Source: Sanguinoderma infundibulare
Lineage: Eukaryota; Basidiomycota; Agaricomycetes; Polyporales; Polyporaceae
Length of the DNA: 64,000 bases
Assembly (NCBI GenBank): GCA_032821775.1
Contig: JAVLRN010000002.1
Span: forward strand, 3,596,001-3,660,000
Direction of reading: 5' to 3'
Part shown: piece by piece, positions 47,460 through 57,922 of the stretch
Position numbering within the stretch: position 1 is the first letter of the stretch
How the letters are laid out: each line of letters starts with the position of its first letter
The notes under the pieces: generated by a model
The model's database searches: none
The model's input: only the letters and a program-made list of their open reading frames with translations
What the model was told of the DNA's origin: nothing
Program-made: the position numbers and the translations under genes

Positions 47460-48822
47460 ATGGCGCCCATCGGGAGGATATTCCTGCTCTCCAGCGTTTT
47501 CGTTTCCTACACAGTCCACGTGGTGCATGGGCGTGTGTGGAACGACTCTGGCACAGGAAGCATCGCTTTTGAGGAGGCATGGACGGTGCCTGAGCTGATA
47601 CACATATCGGAGTACGTGCTAAGCTCATCTTCCTAGCTCTAGAACAGTCGTGCTGAGACTGTTCCGCAGCACGACGACGGCGGAGCTGGAAGCCAACCTT
47701 TTGGATATACACAACCAACGCCTAGCCCACATGGACTCGACCGGCATTGATTTTGCACGTCTTCATCGTCTTTTTTCTGGCTCGTGTAGGCTGACGCTCT
47801 GCAGATGGTCCTGTCCTGCGCGTCACCTTGCATCCAAGGCATTTCGGACCCTGCGAACGCCTCGGCCACCGCCACGTCCATCAACGACGAGCTCGCCCAG
47901 CAGATCTCGAACAACACGCTCCGTTTCGGCGCGTTCGCCGCGCTCGCGATGCACGACCCCGCCGTCGCAGCGCAGGAGCTCAATCGCACCGTGACGGAGC
48001 TGGGCTTCCTCGGCGCGCTCATCAACGACTACCAGCAGGCTGGCACGTCGGACAACCGTAAGTTCTGCCTCCGTTCCGTAATCGATTGTCTCGGAGCTGA
48101 CAACGGCGTGTGTTTGGCGCAGAGACGTTCCTGTTCTATGACCAGCCGCAGTACGACGTGTTCTGGCAGACCGTCGTCGACCTCGACGTGCCGGTGTACC
48201 TCCACCCGCGCGTCAACCCGCCGCCGGTTTCGACCCTGCTCTTCGCGCATGCGCCGTTCCTGATCGGCCCCGCGCAGGAGTTCGCGTCCACGCTCTCGAC
48301 GCACATCCTTGGGCTCTGCACGAACGGTGTGTTCGAGTGCGTGCTGCCGCGGGCCTTCATGTCCTTAACTGGAAGCTGATACATCCGCTGTGCTCCCAAG
48401 TCGTTTTCCAAATTTGACCATTATCTCTGGACACCTCGGCGAACGCATCCCGTCGGACCTCTTGCGCATCAACGAGCGTACGTCGTGCCATCGTTCCCAA
48501 AGTCCCTCAGCTCGTCCTGACATGTTCAGCAGAGCTCGCGCGGCAGGTCGTGGCGGGGATGCCGATGCAGAAGAACGTGACGTTCTACTTCCAGAACAAC
48601 ATCCTCGAGACGACCTCGGGCAACTTCGCGACGGACCTGGTGCAGTTCCACGCCCAGCAGATCGGGCTCGAGCGCATCCTCTTCTCGGTCGACTACCCGT
48701 TCGTGACCATGGAAGAAGGTGCGGCGTGGCTCGACGACGAGGTGCCGACGTTCTTGAACGCGGACGAGGCGCTTGCGCTGAAGAGGGGGCTCGCGATCGA
48801 GGCGTTGCGACTGAACAAGTAG
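47460..48822 (+). CDS. Amidohydrolase-family decarboxylase-like protein, tandem copy 1
   Basis: Exons 47460-47611, 47670-47754, 47805-48057, 48123-48336, 48401-48477 and 48533-48822 give 356 aa. The second intron is GC-AG (GCACGT...CTGCAG); no GT donor keeps frame. The fold is that of the amidohydrolase_2 group (2,3-dihydroxybenzoate/gamma-resorcylate decarboxylase, ACMSD). Likely metal ligands and active-site residues are in FEEAWTVPEL, VYLHPR, ISGHLGERIPSD and LFSVDYPF. An N-terminal hydrophobic segment (about 1-24, to VHG) suggests secretion, unlike the usual cytosolic decarboxylases. The substrate is probably an aromatic acid, by inference. It lacks a 20-nt mini-exon present in copy 2 yet stays in frame. 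Confidence 0.82.
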
Positions 48823-49697
48823 GCTTAGGTGGAGCAGGGTAGAGACAGAGCGGTGTAGTGTGGGCTGAATAAGCTTACGGTGCTGACAACGGAACGACTA
48901 ACTGTCTGATCGTTCGGCGTGTATATTGAACGTGACAATTCTGCTATACGGCGGCGCCAACTAGACTCCCGTATTAGCACACGGGCACAGATTCTACACA
49001 CGGTAGCACACTTGCCTTCCGGGTCCTGCATTCTCGGTCGGCCACCGCTCAGTGGCTGCATCCGATTGGTCGGTCCCTTTCCTGCTCCATCTCACTTTGG
49101 ATTCTGGACGTCCCAGTCTGACCCCTTATTCATGTTCACAGTCAGCTGAGCTGCCACGAGTCAAGTCTCAACCTACTCTGTAGGACAGCGACGACAAAAG
49201 GGAATGTTACAGATAGGCACTGCGATCAAAGCGCTCCTTATCGAAGAAGCAAAGCACTCGCTGCTCGATCTTTTGGGAGATTGTCATGCGTCCCTCGACC
49301 TGAAACCTACGTGTTCAACTCGATGCAGCAACCAACTTCTGCTTTACTACAAGTCGGCCACAGGTGTGTTCGCAAAAATTGACATCCAGTTCCAAAACGC
49401 TCACCCGTCCGCCGCTCTCTTCCGCCCCTGAATGTCGTTTCCGATGCCCATTGAGTAAGGCAAAGCAGCGATAACCTAACGGATACACCCTTGCCGAGTT
49501 ACGTGCGTACATACAATCTGGTTGTTTCCCCTTTCTCAGCCATCCGAAGGGATGCATAGTCATACACCCGCCGTTGGCATGACTAATTTGCCGCATACGA
49601 TGCCGGACTAGCCGACATTATGACGTACTGAGATGCCGTTTTGCTGTCTCTCTTATATACTCGGCCGTTGGGTATTCAACGACCCTCCGGATAGAGC
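48823..49697. other. Intergenic between tandem amidohydrolase genes
   Basis: No gene. Parts echo the region before copy 1 (for example around 49380-49480 compared with 47030-47190), consistent with duplication of gene plus promoter. A TATA-like cttatatactc at about 49651 lies 45 bp before the ATG of copy 2. Confidence 0.5.
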
Positions 49698-51164
49698 ATG
49701 GCAGGCATCAGTCTATATCTCCTCTCTTGCGTTATTTTCTCTTACACTGCGCACGTGGTACATGGACGCAGTGGACGTGTGTGGAATGACACTGGCGTAG
49801 GGAGTATCGCCTTTGAGGAGGCATGGACAGTGCCTGAGCTGATACACCAATTTGAGTACGTGCTAACATCCTTTCCCCGACTGTTTTAGAGTAGCTGACA
49901 CTTTTCCGCAGTAATTTTGTCCCGCCCGTCGGTACGCGTACTGAGTACAGACATGTCCATCCCGGCTGACGTCACCATGTCCGACCCCCTTAGGCCAGAC
50001 GACAGCGGAGCTCAAAGCCAACTTGTTGGACATTCACAACCAACGTCTGGCTCACATGGATTCGACTGGCATGGATTTCGCACGTCTTCATCCTCCCGTC
50101 TCCGCTATCTTCGTAACTGACGCTTTGCAGATGGTCCTCTCTTGCGTGTCGCCTTGCATCCAAGGCATCTTGGACCCAGCGAATGCCTCTGCCATGGCCA
50201 CTTCCCTCAACAACAGGCTCGCCTCGCAAATCTCGAACAACACGCTCCGCTTCGGCGCATTCGCCGCACTCGCGATGCACGACCCCGCTGTCGCAGCGCA
50301 GGAACTCAATCGCACCGTGAAAGAGCTTGGCTTTCTCGGCGCGCTCATCAACGACTACCAGCAGGCGGGCACGCCCGACAACCGCGAGTTTTCTGCTGTT
50401 CCTTTTTCCTTTCTCTCGGAGCTGACAACGGCGGATATGTTACTTAGAGACGTTCCTGTTCTACGATCAGCCAGAGTACGATGTGTTCTGGAAGACCGTC
50501 GTCGAACTCGACGTCCCCGTCTACTTCCACCCGCGCGTCAGCCCGCCGCCGGTGTCGACGTTGCTCTTCGCGCACGCGCCGTTATTGAACGGCGCCCCAC
50601 AGGCTTTCGCATCGACGTTGTCAACACACATTCTCGGGCTCTGCACGAACGGTGTCTTTGAGTGCGTATGTTGTTGGGCCTATGCTCGTGAACGCCGACT
50701 GACAGTATGCGTCATGTCCACAGTCGTTTCCCAAATCTGACGGTCATCGTCGGACACCTCGGCGAACGCATCCCGTCGGACCTCTTCCGCATCAATGAGC
50801 GTACGTCCTATCGCCGCTTCCGTCGTACCCCCTGTTCTTTTGACCAAACCGTGGCCCTCCTCCTCGTTCGGCAGAGCTCTCGTGGTTCGTCGGGGCGGGG
50901 ATGCTGATGCAGAAGAACGTGACGTTCTACTTCCAACACAACATCCTCGAGACGACCGCAGGCAACTTCGCGACGGACCTCGTGAAGTTCCACGCAACGC
51001 AGATCGGGCTCGAGCGCATCCTCTTCTCCGTCGACTACCCGTTCCAGACAATGGAGGAAGGCGCGGCGTGGCTGAGTAATGAGGTGCCGACGTTCCTGAA
51101 CGCGAAGGAGGTGCTCGTGCTGAAGAGGGGGCTCGCGGTCAAGGCGTTGAGGCTGGACAAGTAG
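49698..51164 (+). CDS. Amidohydrolase-family decarboxylase-like protein, tandem copy 2
   Basis: Exons 49698-49855, 49912-49931, 49994-50079, 50131-50383, 50448-50661, 50724-50800 and 50875-51164 give 365 aa in phase. Same family and active-site motifs as copy 1 (FEEAWTVPEL, VYFHPR, VGHLGERIPSD, LFSVDYPF) and the same N-terminal signal-like segment. Two introns use GC donors: GCACGT at 50080, shared with copy 1, and GCGAGT at 50384, where copy 1 has GTAAGT. The 20-nt second exon encodes NFVPPV, a segment missing from copy 1. High similarity over most exons and adjacency show a tandem duplication. Confidence 0.84.
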
Positions 51165-51521
51165 CGCTGGGCGAGGCAGGGTAGAGAAAGAGCGGTTTCG
51201 ATGGTTTGACTATCGACCGTGTGCATGTTCAACTTAGGGAACCTTGCAGCGCTCAGTGGCTCCATCCGGTGGATCAGTGCTCGTGGTGCCTCAAATGATG
51301 ACTTGGCGCTCGCCACGACCATGCAATACAATGTTCCGAATTGCGCCGGAAACACTAATGGGGCGTGTTGTTAGCGAAAACGCTCAGTGGCGGTATGCAC
51401 GTTCGATACATTTTCTCAAGCCATTACTGTCCTCGGGGACAACTCGAATAAATACGAATAAGTTACAGGCCGTAGAATAATCAGTAGGGAAATGGCGGAT
51501 GCCGGGAGTATGGTGGAGGGT

Positions 51522-51907
51522 CTATCGGGGACGGCGGTAGGCTGCTGTGCTCTGAACTCGTGCTTGTCGGCGAAGGTGACATTGCATGTTCAAGTTCATA
51601 TGGAGCGTCGTTCCTTGTATTTGGGTCTGAGACAGGTGCTCCGCGGTTGAACCATGACTCGTACTAGGATACAGCGCGTCAGTCCCACCTGCCCCGAAGC
51701 TCTCTAAACCATATAAGCACAACTTGCACTCACCGAGACGTTCCGTCTACGAGGTCCCACGGGTGCGTCGTCATCGCCACAGCAAACGATAAGCAGCAAA
51801 ACGATTGCTGCAATCCCGACTAAGGGGAGATACCCGAATTGGGGTGGAGATGGTCGACACAAGACCGGGCGGTGGATTGTGGCGCAGAGGTTTAATAAGG
51901 GAGCCAT
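51522..51907 (-). CDS. Small single-TM protein (hypothetical)
   Basis: Exons 51907-51734 and 51701-51522 (minus) give about 117 aa. A hydrophobic helix (YLPLVGIAAIVLLLIVCC) is followed by an acidic and then basic stretch (GDDDAPVGPRRR) and a Ser/Thr/Gln-rich tail beginning SFGAGGTDALYPSTS. The tail resembles the C-terminal tails of agaricomycete surface TM proteins, so this may be the end of a longer gene whose ectodomain exons I could not find upstream, or a decayed copy. Confidence 0.4.
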
Positions 51908-52450
51908 AATTTGAAGAGGAGATGGCGTTCAACGAAAAGCACGTTTCCCCTTGTGTGGTAGTACGCAAAGAGGGCTGGACATGAAGCAGGCTCTCACAGG
52001 CAGGGGTCGTTAAGTACATGCCGTGCTGGGAAGCCCTGATGTACAGGTTCCAGCAGTGACCTTCGTGAGAGACCGAGAGAAGCGGGTCTCGTCAAAGGAC
52101 GGCGGCGTGGGCTGTGTATCTGTCAATGGAGTCAGGATACTAACGCCCACGAAGTAGAGATAGATGGGCGTAACGCTGAGGCGGTGATATCGGACGCCGC
52201 CAGACCAGTGCACTATCGCTCGACCCACGGCCGACTCGGAGGCAAAATCACGGTTGCTAACGGAGGAGTCACGGATCTAGAGATTGCTGACCTATGTATT
52301 AGCCTACAAGCCTTCCACGCAGTGTCAAAATGAACTGTTTTGTTTTCGCATGGATGCTTGAGGGGCCTTCTCCATCTATATACTAGCTATGGAACTTCTA
52401 TCCGATTGGACTTGACAACAAAGTGTGGATTAATATGAAGATTACCGGGC
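51908..52450. other. Intergenic
   Basis: No supportable coding sequence; one minus-strand ORF at 52010-52228 has no continuation or family features. Confidence 0.35.
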
Positions 52451-54027
52451 CTAGTCCTGCGTGTATGGTGGAGGAAGTGTCCGACGATCCCCGCCTTCGA
52501 CTCCGGGCTCCACCCTCCAACCCGAATCAGTCTCCTGTCGAATACATGTCGAGGATCCCCCCGCTTGGCTCGCCATGTGCGGTAACGGAGGGACAGGCGG
52601 GACGGGGACATGATTGTTCTTCATGCGATTCGAGGTGGACACTGCCAAAGGAAGCACCGGCAACTCTTGCATTTCCTCTAGTCTAGAGGTGGGCGCCACG
52701 GTGGCGACGTCAGAAAGTTCGTCGTGACTTGTATTGGTCCTGGAAGGCATCAAAGGAGCGGTGGCCCTCCGCAATTTGGCAATCGAGTGTCGATAGATGA
52801 CGGGGACGGAAGGGAAGAACGAGTGAGGGTTCCCAGGGCTGGGCGAAAGAAGAAGGTCGTGCTGTCTAGCACGCCCTGCAACGGCAAGTGTTACTTATGA
52901 AAGTGCATATTCCGGAACCATGCGTTCTTACTGCGATTGTACTTTGCAGCCCGTCGTCTTCTGATGACGAAGTATGCTACTCCGACGATGAAACCGAAAA
53001 GTGCGAGTCCTCCAATCACCCCGCCCGCAATTTTTCCAGGGATAGTATCAGGTACTGTCATGCCGTTCGTCCCTAGCGGTGACGGGATACTCGTCGTAGA
53101 TGGGCTTGTCGAAGTGGTGGTTGTGATGTCCGTAGCCGTTGTACTGGCGCCAGAATTTTCTGAGTCTAGATCAGTATCGATCGCAACTGTTGCATCTTGA
53201 ATACCTCACGGATAAAAATCTGCGCGCCAACAGCGTCGAACGTGTCGTTCTACGAAGGAATGTGAGGATCATGCTCGGGTCACTGGCATCATGTACTATA
53301 ACCTACAACAAGGGGTAATGATGCCCACGGCGGGATCGCAGTGCCGGTCGGCGTCCCATACGGGTATCTGACATTAAATAACGGTTAGTCAGGATAAGCA
53401 GTGAGTGGGGATAGGGAATACGCACTGCTCTACCTGGGTTTCCACACAGTTTGCAGAGAACTCGGACCAGCTGTCCATTGTAAACGAGTTTCAGCCGACA
53501 GATCTGACCGCGAGCATGCATATGCATGATGATTCGGAGTACTCACGGAACGATATCCCAAAGCCCTCCACCTTGGCACAGCGCGCACGCTGATAGCATT
53601 GAATAGACCACGGTATTGCACTCGCAACTTCCGGTAGAGATCGCAACCACAGTACTGGGCGGACCGGTATACTTTCCTCCTGGCGTCAGCGAGCTAACGA
53701 AGCAGTCTGACCACATGCTCATCTTAGTATGCGTGAGGTGTGTATACGAACCCTATGCTCGGTAGAACGAATGCGAAGCTCACCATTCCCGGGAGCATGA
53801 TCGCAAGTTTGGCAGGCGGTGTACATGTACGCCGTGACAAGGCATGGGCTTTGGCCGAAAGAGTTGTCCCACTGTGGTAGGAGCCGATGAGACAGAAAAA
53901 TAAGGGGAGGCCTTTATCAACGCACCCAATAGTACTGCTCCAGGCACGTTGCATTCGTGCTTTGCCCCTCCGTCACGATGACCAGCGCGAGCAAGAGGAC
54001 AAGAGACACGAGTGATATGCCCGGCAT
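52451..54027 (-). CDS. Surface TM protein of a second Cys-rich family
   Basis: Minus-strand exons 54027-53926, 53871-53784, 53679-53547, 53470-53426, 53367-53307, 53249-53210, 53165-52932 and 52875-52451 agree in phase at every junction, giving 375 aa. Signal peptide about 1-23. Ectodomain with DNSFGQSPCLVTAYMYTACQ, ECNTVVYSMLSACALCQGG, WSEFSANC and YPYGTPTGTAIPPWA blocks; Thr/Ser-rich stalk; TM helix (GGVIGGLALFGFIVGVAYF) followed by RRRRAAKY; cytoplasmic tail ending LPPPYTQD. This is a familiar but uncharacterised agaricomycete family, distinct from the ECCCNS proteins in the inverted repeat although the overall architecture is the same. Confidence 0.75.
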
Positions 54028-55063
54028 ATCGCACAACCGAGAGACTCGGCCAGGCCGCGAGCCTCGAGCTGGGTGGTGGCTATATAGCCACTGACTGCGT
54101 CGTCGCAGTGGTACACTATCGGTGCTCGGTAACCATCAGACAGGGCAACAAGATGTCCTGTCACTTGTCCTCCGGAAGCCTGTGGATGACAAGTCGCGGA
54201 TGACAAGATCCTTTTCACTCCGTTAAGCTTCAGCATCGCGAAAACCGATTGGTGGCTGCAGTCTTGGCGATAGTGCTGGCAACGAAACAGCATAGACAGA
54301 ATCGCCTTGACTGAGCGCGAGAGCCTGGCAGTGGTATCAATGATCACGCACATTTTGATAGGATCCGGATCGCGCACCGACCAGCGTGACATAAGCAGTG
54401 CACACGACGCAACAGAGTGTGTCGGACATCGTGAGCCAACATTCAGACCGAGGACAGGCCTATGGCAGGACCAGTGGTCACATCGGGAAAGTAGAGCCTA
54501 TTGCCATGGGATGGTTATTAACTAGTACTTTGCGTCGGCGTCGAAGTCCGCTAATGTCCGAAAGTCTACACATCCACACGTACGGCAGGCACGAGTAGCC
54601 GGTTCACAGAGAGACCTGAATAACGATAAGACGATACCGAAGAGAGACGTACTGGAGGCTACTCGAGGAGAGCCAGCTGGCATGTCACCGTTGACGTGTA
54701 TTTTCATGGGCGTCTGAGTTACCAAATCGGTCCTACCCGGTGATTCCAAAAACACAGTCGATGCCGCTGTGGCAAAAAATCGTCCACAAAGTCATTTACT
54801 CAAGCTCCATCCATCGGCTACGTGTTGCAAAGTACAGGCGAGGTACTATTTTTGTATTTTCCTTCATCTTCGTGGTCATTGACGCCATGACAATAGGCAG
54901 GCCGTGGGAGCTTCTTTTCGAGCCCCCGTTTCTTTTGTTGCATCGAGCGGCTCGGGGCCACCGGCTTTTGTGAGCGCTCGACTTCCTGGGGCTATATAAA
55001 CTCGCCGCTTCAAGTCTCCACTCTATCAGTGTCTATCTTCCGCATCCTCATACGCCACTCCTC
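54028..55063. other. Intergenic with TATA box
   Basis: No gene supported. A clear TATATAAA at 54993-55000 lies 64 bp before an ATG at 55064 and probably directs the downstream transcript. Confidence 0.45.
54993..55000 (+). promoter_or_regulatory. TATA box
   Basis: TATATAAA in an otherwise GC-rich context (gggctatataaactcg), about 30-40 bp before a CT-rich start region and 64 bp before the ATG at 55064. Confidence 0.55.
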
Positions 55064-55749
55064 ATGCCTCCTCGTCGAAAGCTGAGCGAACCGGATCCGA
55101 ACACCATCCTCCTTTCATTTCCAACACATTATCGGGCTGGTGCCCCGTGCTATATGCTCGTCGGGGTCGGGCTGTCCCCAACTCCCCCATAAAACCCCGT
55201 CCCTGCATCTGCACCCGTCCCCCAACTCTCAAGCTCCCTCCATTACTCACCGCTATCCCGTTACACTTCGCATCGGACCTGCGGAAGCCGCAGACAAGCA
55301 TTTGCGACACGAACCACACCCCATGTACCCACGCGAACCACCGTACCCCCATCCCTCTTCTAACCACCGAGGAACTGGACACCCATGGTATGTTCGCCAG
55401 GCGACTGTCCCGCCTTCCCTACACCCACGCCCACTACGCCGCGTTCACCTCGCATGCGACCACCGTCATGCTCTGTTTCATCACTCCCAGTCCCCAGGTC
55501 ATCAGCTTGACGCACGTCGTAGGCTCGGACGAAGGAGGCGGTCGCCCGCTCCGGGTCGCGGACATCCTCTGTGCCATACACAACGCCCTGTACACCGCAC
55601 CCTGCGACGGGAGCGTGACGAGCCCCCACTATGCCAGAAGAACTTGTCTCCAGTCTCTACGAACCATGCGGACGGGGCGAGGGTCTTCCTCCTCGGGCTC
55701 GAGCGGGATACTAGAGGATCCGGGGTGCGAATGCACCTCTCACTTGTAA
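55064..55749 (+). CDS. DUF6699-like candidate gene, structure unresolved
   Basis: The frame ending at 55749 contains LPPLLTAIPLHFASDLRKPQ, ISLTHVVGSDEGG and VADILCAIHNALYTAP, which fit the pattern of DUF6699 proteins (an L-x-WDLR-like start and a DVL-AIH-AL helix). The ATG at 55064 follows the TATA box and reads MPPRRKLSEPDP before leaving that frame; I could not find an intron joining the two frames cleanly. It may be a real gene with an unusual splice, or decayed. Confidence 0.35.
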
Positions 55750-56049
55750 CACCATTAATCATTAGAGCCGACGACGACGCGGTCGGCGCTATCGTAACCC
55801 TACACATCCCCTCTCTGAACATGAGGTACGTGTGTCACTGTGTATACTAGCAACTCCATGTCTGTATCCCGGTAGTGACCTCTATTCTTCCCTACAGTTG
55901 TTGAATACATCCCGAGTGGAGCTCGAGCAATCTCCAACGCCTTGAATACACTATCCATGGCATTCACATAGTGAGTCATCTAGACCTCGACTGTTGCTCC
56001 TGTTTTCCTGACAAAACCACCCTTAGTACCAATAGAACTCGCAACTTGG

Positions 56050-57069
56050 ATGTCGTATTCACCTTTGCGAGAGGACAAACCAAACATCCCATTGACCCAT
56101 GCCACACATCCTGCATACAGTTCAAGGTTGCGAGGGACAATGTGGAACATCTATATGCATGGCATCACCCTCGGGTGGCCGGCGATGCCAGCGGCACGGT
56201 TGTCTCTCCACAACTTGAGAGGCACGCCCTGTCTTCACGAGTCTCCTCTCGTGCCATCAGCCGAGTCCTCTGCGACGGCTGCTTGGACTCACACATTCGT
56301 CTGCACCCGGAGTGGTGATGGTTCCAATCTCGCCTTCGACTCTGATTTCACTGCTCCCTCCGCAAGCTCGGCTAGCTCCGTTATACACCGTGACCTTTGC
56401 AGTCGCGCCACTCAGACTGATGACGACCGGGCGATCCACGATCCGGAACGCGGGTGGTCTACCGACGACTTGACACGCCCTGTCGGCGCGTCTTCGCACA
56501 TCCCATTCCCTGTTGTACCCTCCCCAGAGTCCGGCGCGGCCACAAGCACCTCTGCACGCGTCACTGTTGTCGCACGCCCCCGCGATCGTAGTCTCAGCTG
56601 CGGTAGTCTCCGGCAAGACGACGACCGTCCACGCCAAGACCACGGAATTCGCAGCATGGAAGCCTCTAGCAGCGAGGCGACGCAAGAGACGGACAGCCGG
56701 CCTCTCGATGCTGCTGATGGCAGCACGACCATAGGCCGATTGGTGGGGCTGACCGAGAACGTTCGCATCGCTCCGGACGTGCCCAGGAATGTGAACCGTC
56801 CAGCTGCCAGACCGCAACCTAATCTGTATTTGATTGACCGTCTGGTCGGCGTGGCTGACGGTCTCGCACCCCACACAACCAGCGGCAAGAATCTGATGCT
56901 AAAAAGGCTCCGTGGCAATGACTTGAACGACACGGACGCGGCGGCACTTACACGCCGTCGCACTGCACGCGACTCCCTCATGCGACGACCTGGGAATAAT
57001 ATCCCATGGCCCAACCGCCTCGCGCTCTGCCTTTGGCTCCAAGCTTCACTCTCTAACGCATGCAGGTAA
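56050..57069 (+). CDS. Hypothetical protein, 339 aa
   Basis: A single uninterrupted frame from ATG 56050 to 57069. The sequence is Ser/Thr/Arg/Asp-rich and probably largely disordered, with a basic C-terminal part (LMLKRLRGNDLNDTD; ALTRRRTARDSLMRRP). No domain recognised. It could be a downstream exon of the preceding candidate (55064-55749), since splice-like GT and AG sites lie between, or a chance ORF in GC-rich DNA. Confidence 0.35.
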   Translation: MSYSPLREDKPNIPLTHATHPAYSSRLRGTMWNIYMHGITLGWPAMPAARLSLHNLRGTPCLHESPLVPSAESSATAAWTHTFVCTRSGDGSNLAFDSDFTAPSASSASSVIHRDLCSRATQTDDDRAIHDPERGWSTDDLTRPVGASSHIPFPVVPSPESGAATSTSARVTVVARPRDRSLSCGSLRQDDDRPRQDHGIRSMEASSSEATQETDSRPLDAADGSTTIGRLVGLTENVRIAPDVPRNVNRPAARPQPNLYLIDRLVGVADGLAPHTTSGKNLMLKRLRGNDLNDTDAAALTRRRTARDSLMRRPGNNIPWPNRLALCLWLQASLSNACR

Positions 57070-57922
57070 CTCCTCCCTTATCCGTTCCCGCACCGTGGAA
57101 CATACAGCCCTCAGAAACTCAAGGAAGAGCCCATGTAAATGGTAAGCACCTCAAACTCGACATACAAGTTTTAGTTTAGGGAGAAAGCTCATCACATCCG
57201 AATATTCCAGGTGCGACCGCCTTAGATTAAAATCGGGAGCACTGTATGGTGGATGGAGTACATGAATGCTGGTTAATGATCCTGTGATAGACCCATAAAA
57301 TTGCTATCGCAATACTCAACTTCATAACAAACCTCAACCGTTGTGATTCAGAAAGCGTTGGGCTGCTCCACGACCTCCTCGGCTGCTCCGGCTTGAATGC
57401 CCAGCGTCCTCTCCAAGGACGACGTCCTCAAACCCACATATGCCCTACATTGTTCTTCTTTCCAGACAGGACCATGCCGCAGTACCGCGACTTTCCTTCG
57501 TGAGAACAAACCTAACCCTCCAGGAAACGCCTCGTTTACCATCGCCTCGCAACACCACTGGCAGTTCATCCCACTCTAAAAGCTTGTTCATTCTTCGTGC
57601 ATGTGGATATCGAGACTAGCATCTGACACATATCTTAATATAACTTCGTGGCGACCTCATCCACAGACGGCGGGTGCGTGCTCGCGACGTCTCCCACGCT
57701 CGCTACTCGAGCCTTCCATTGGCCAGTCCGAGTCCGTTCCGGAGCAAGGCAAGTTTCGACTTGATCGGGTCGCCGGAATTGCCGACAACCAGCGGGAGAC
57801 CCACTGCGCTCAGCATCGACATCCGTTTGAAGGATCTAGTTTACAAGTTCGAGTCTCTGACCACGACTCCGGCTGTGATGCGATGAACGCGAGATCTGGC
57901 AGAGAACATTTTTCGACAGTAG
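57070..57922. other. Intergenic
   Basis: No gene supported. AT-richer than its surroundings at 57100-57350, with several short ORFs only. Confidence 0.4.

Noticed and set aside
54307..54598. Short plus-strand ORFs near 54.4 kb
   Set aside because: No recognised features and no supporting splice sites; treated as intergenic.
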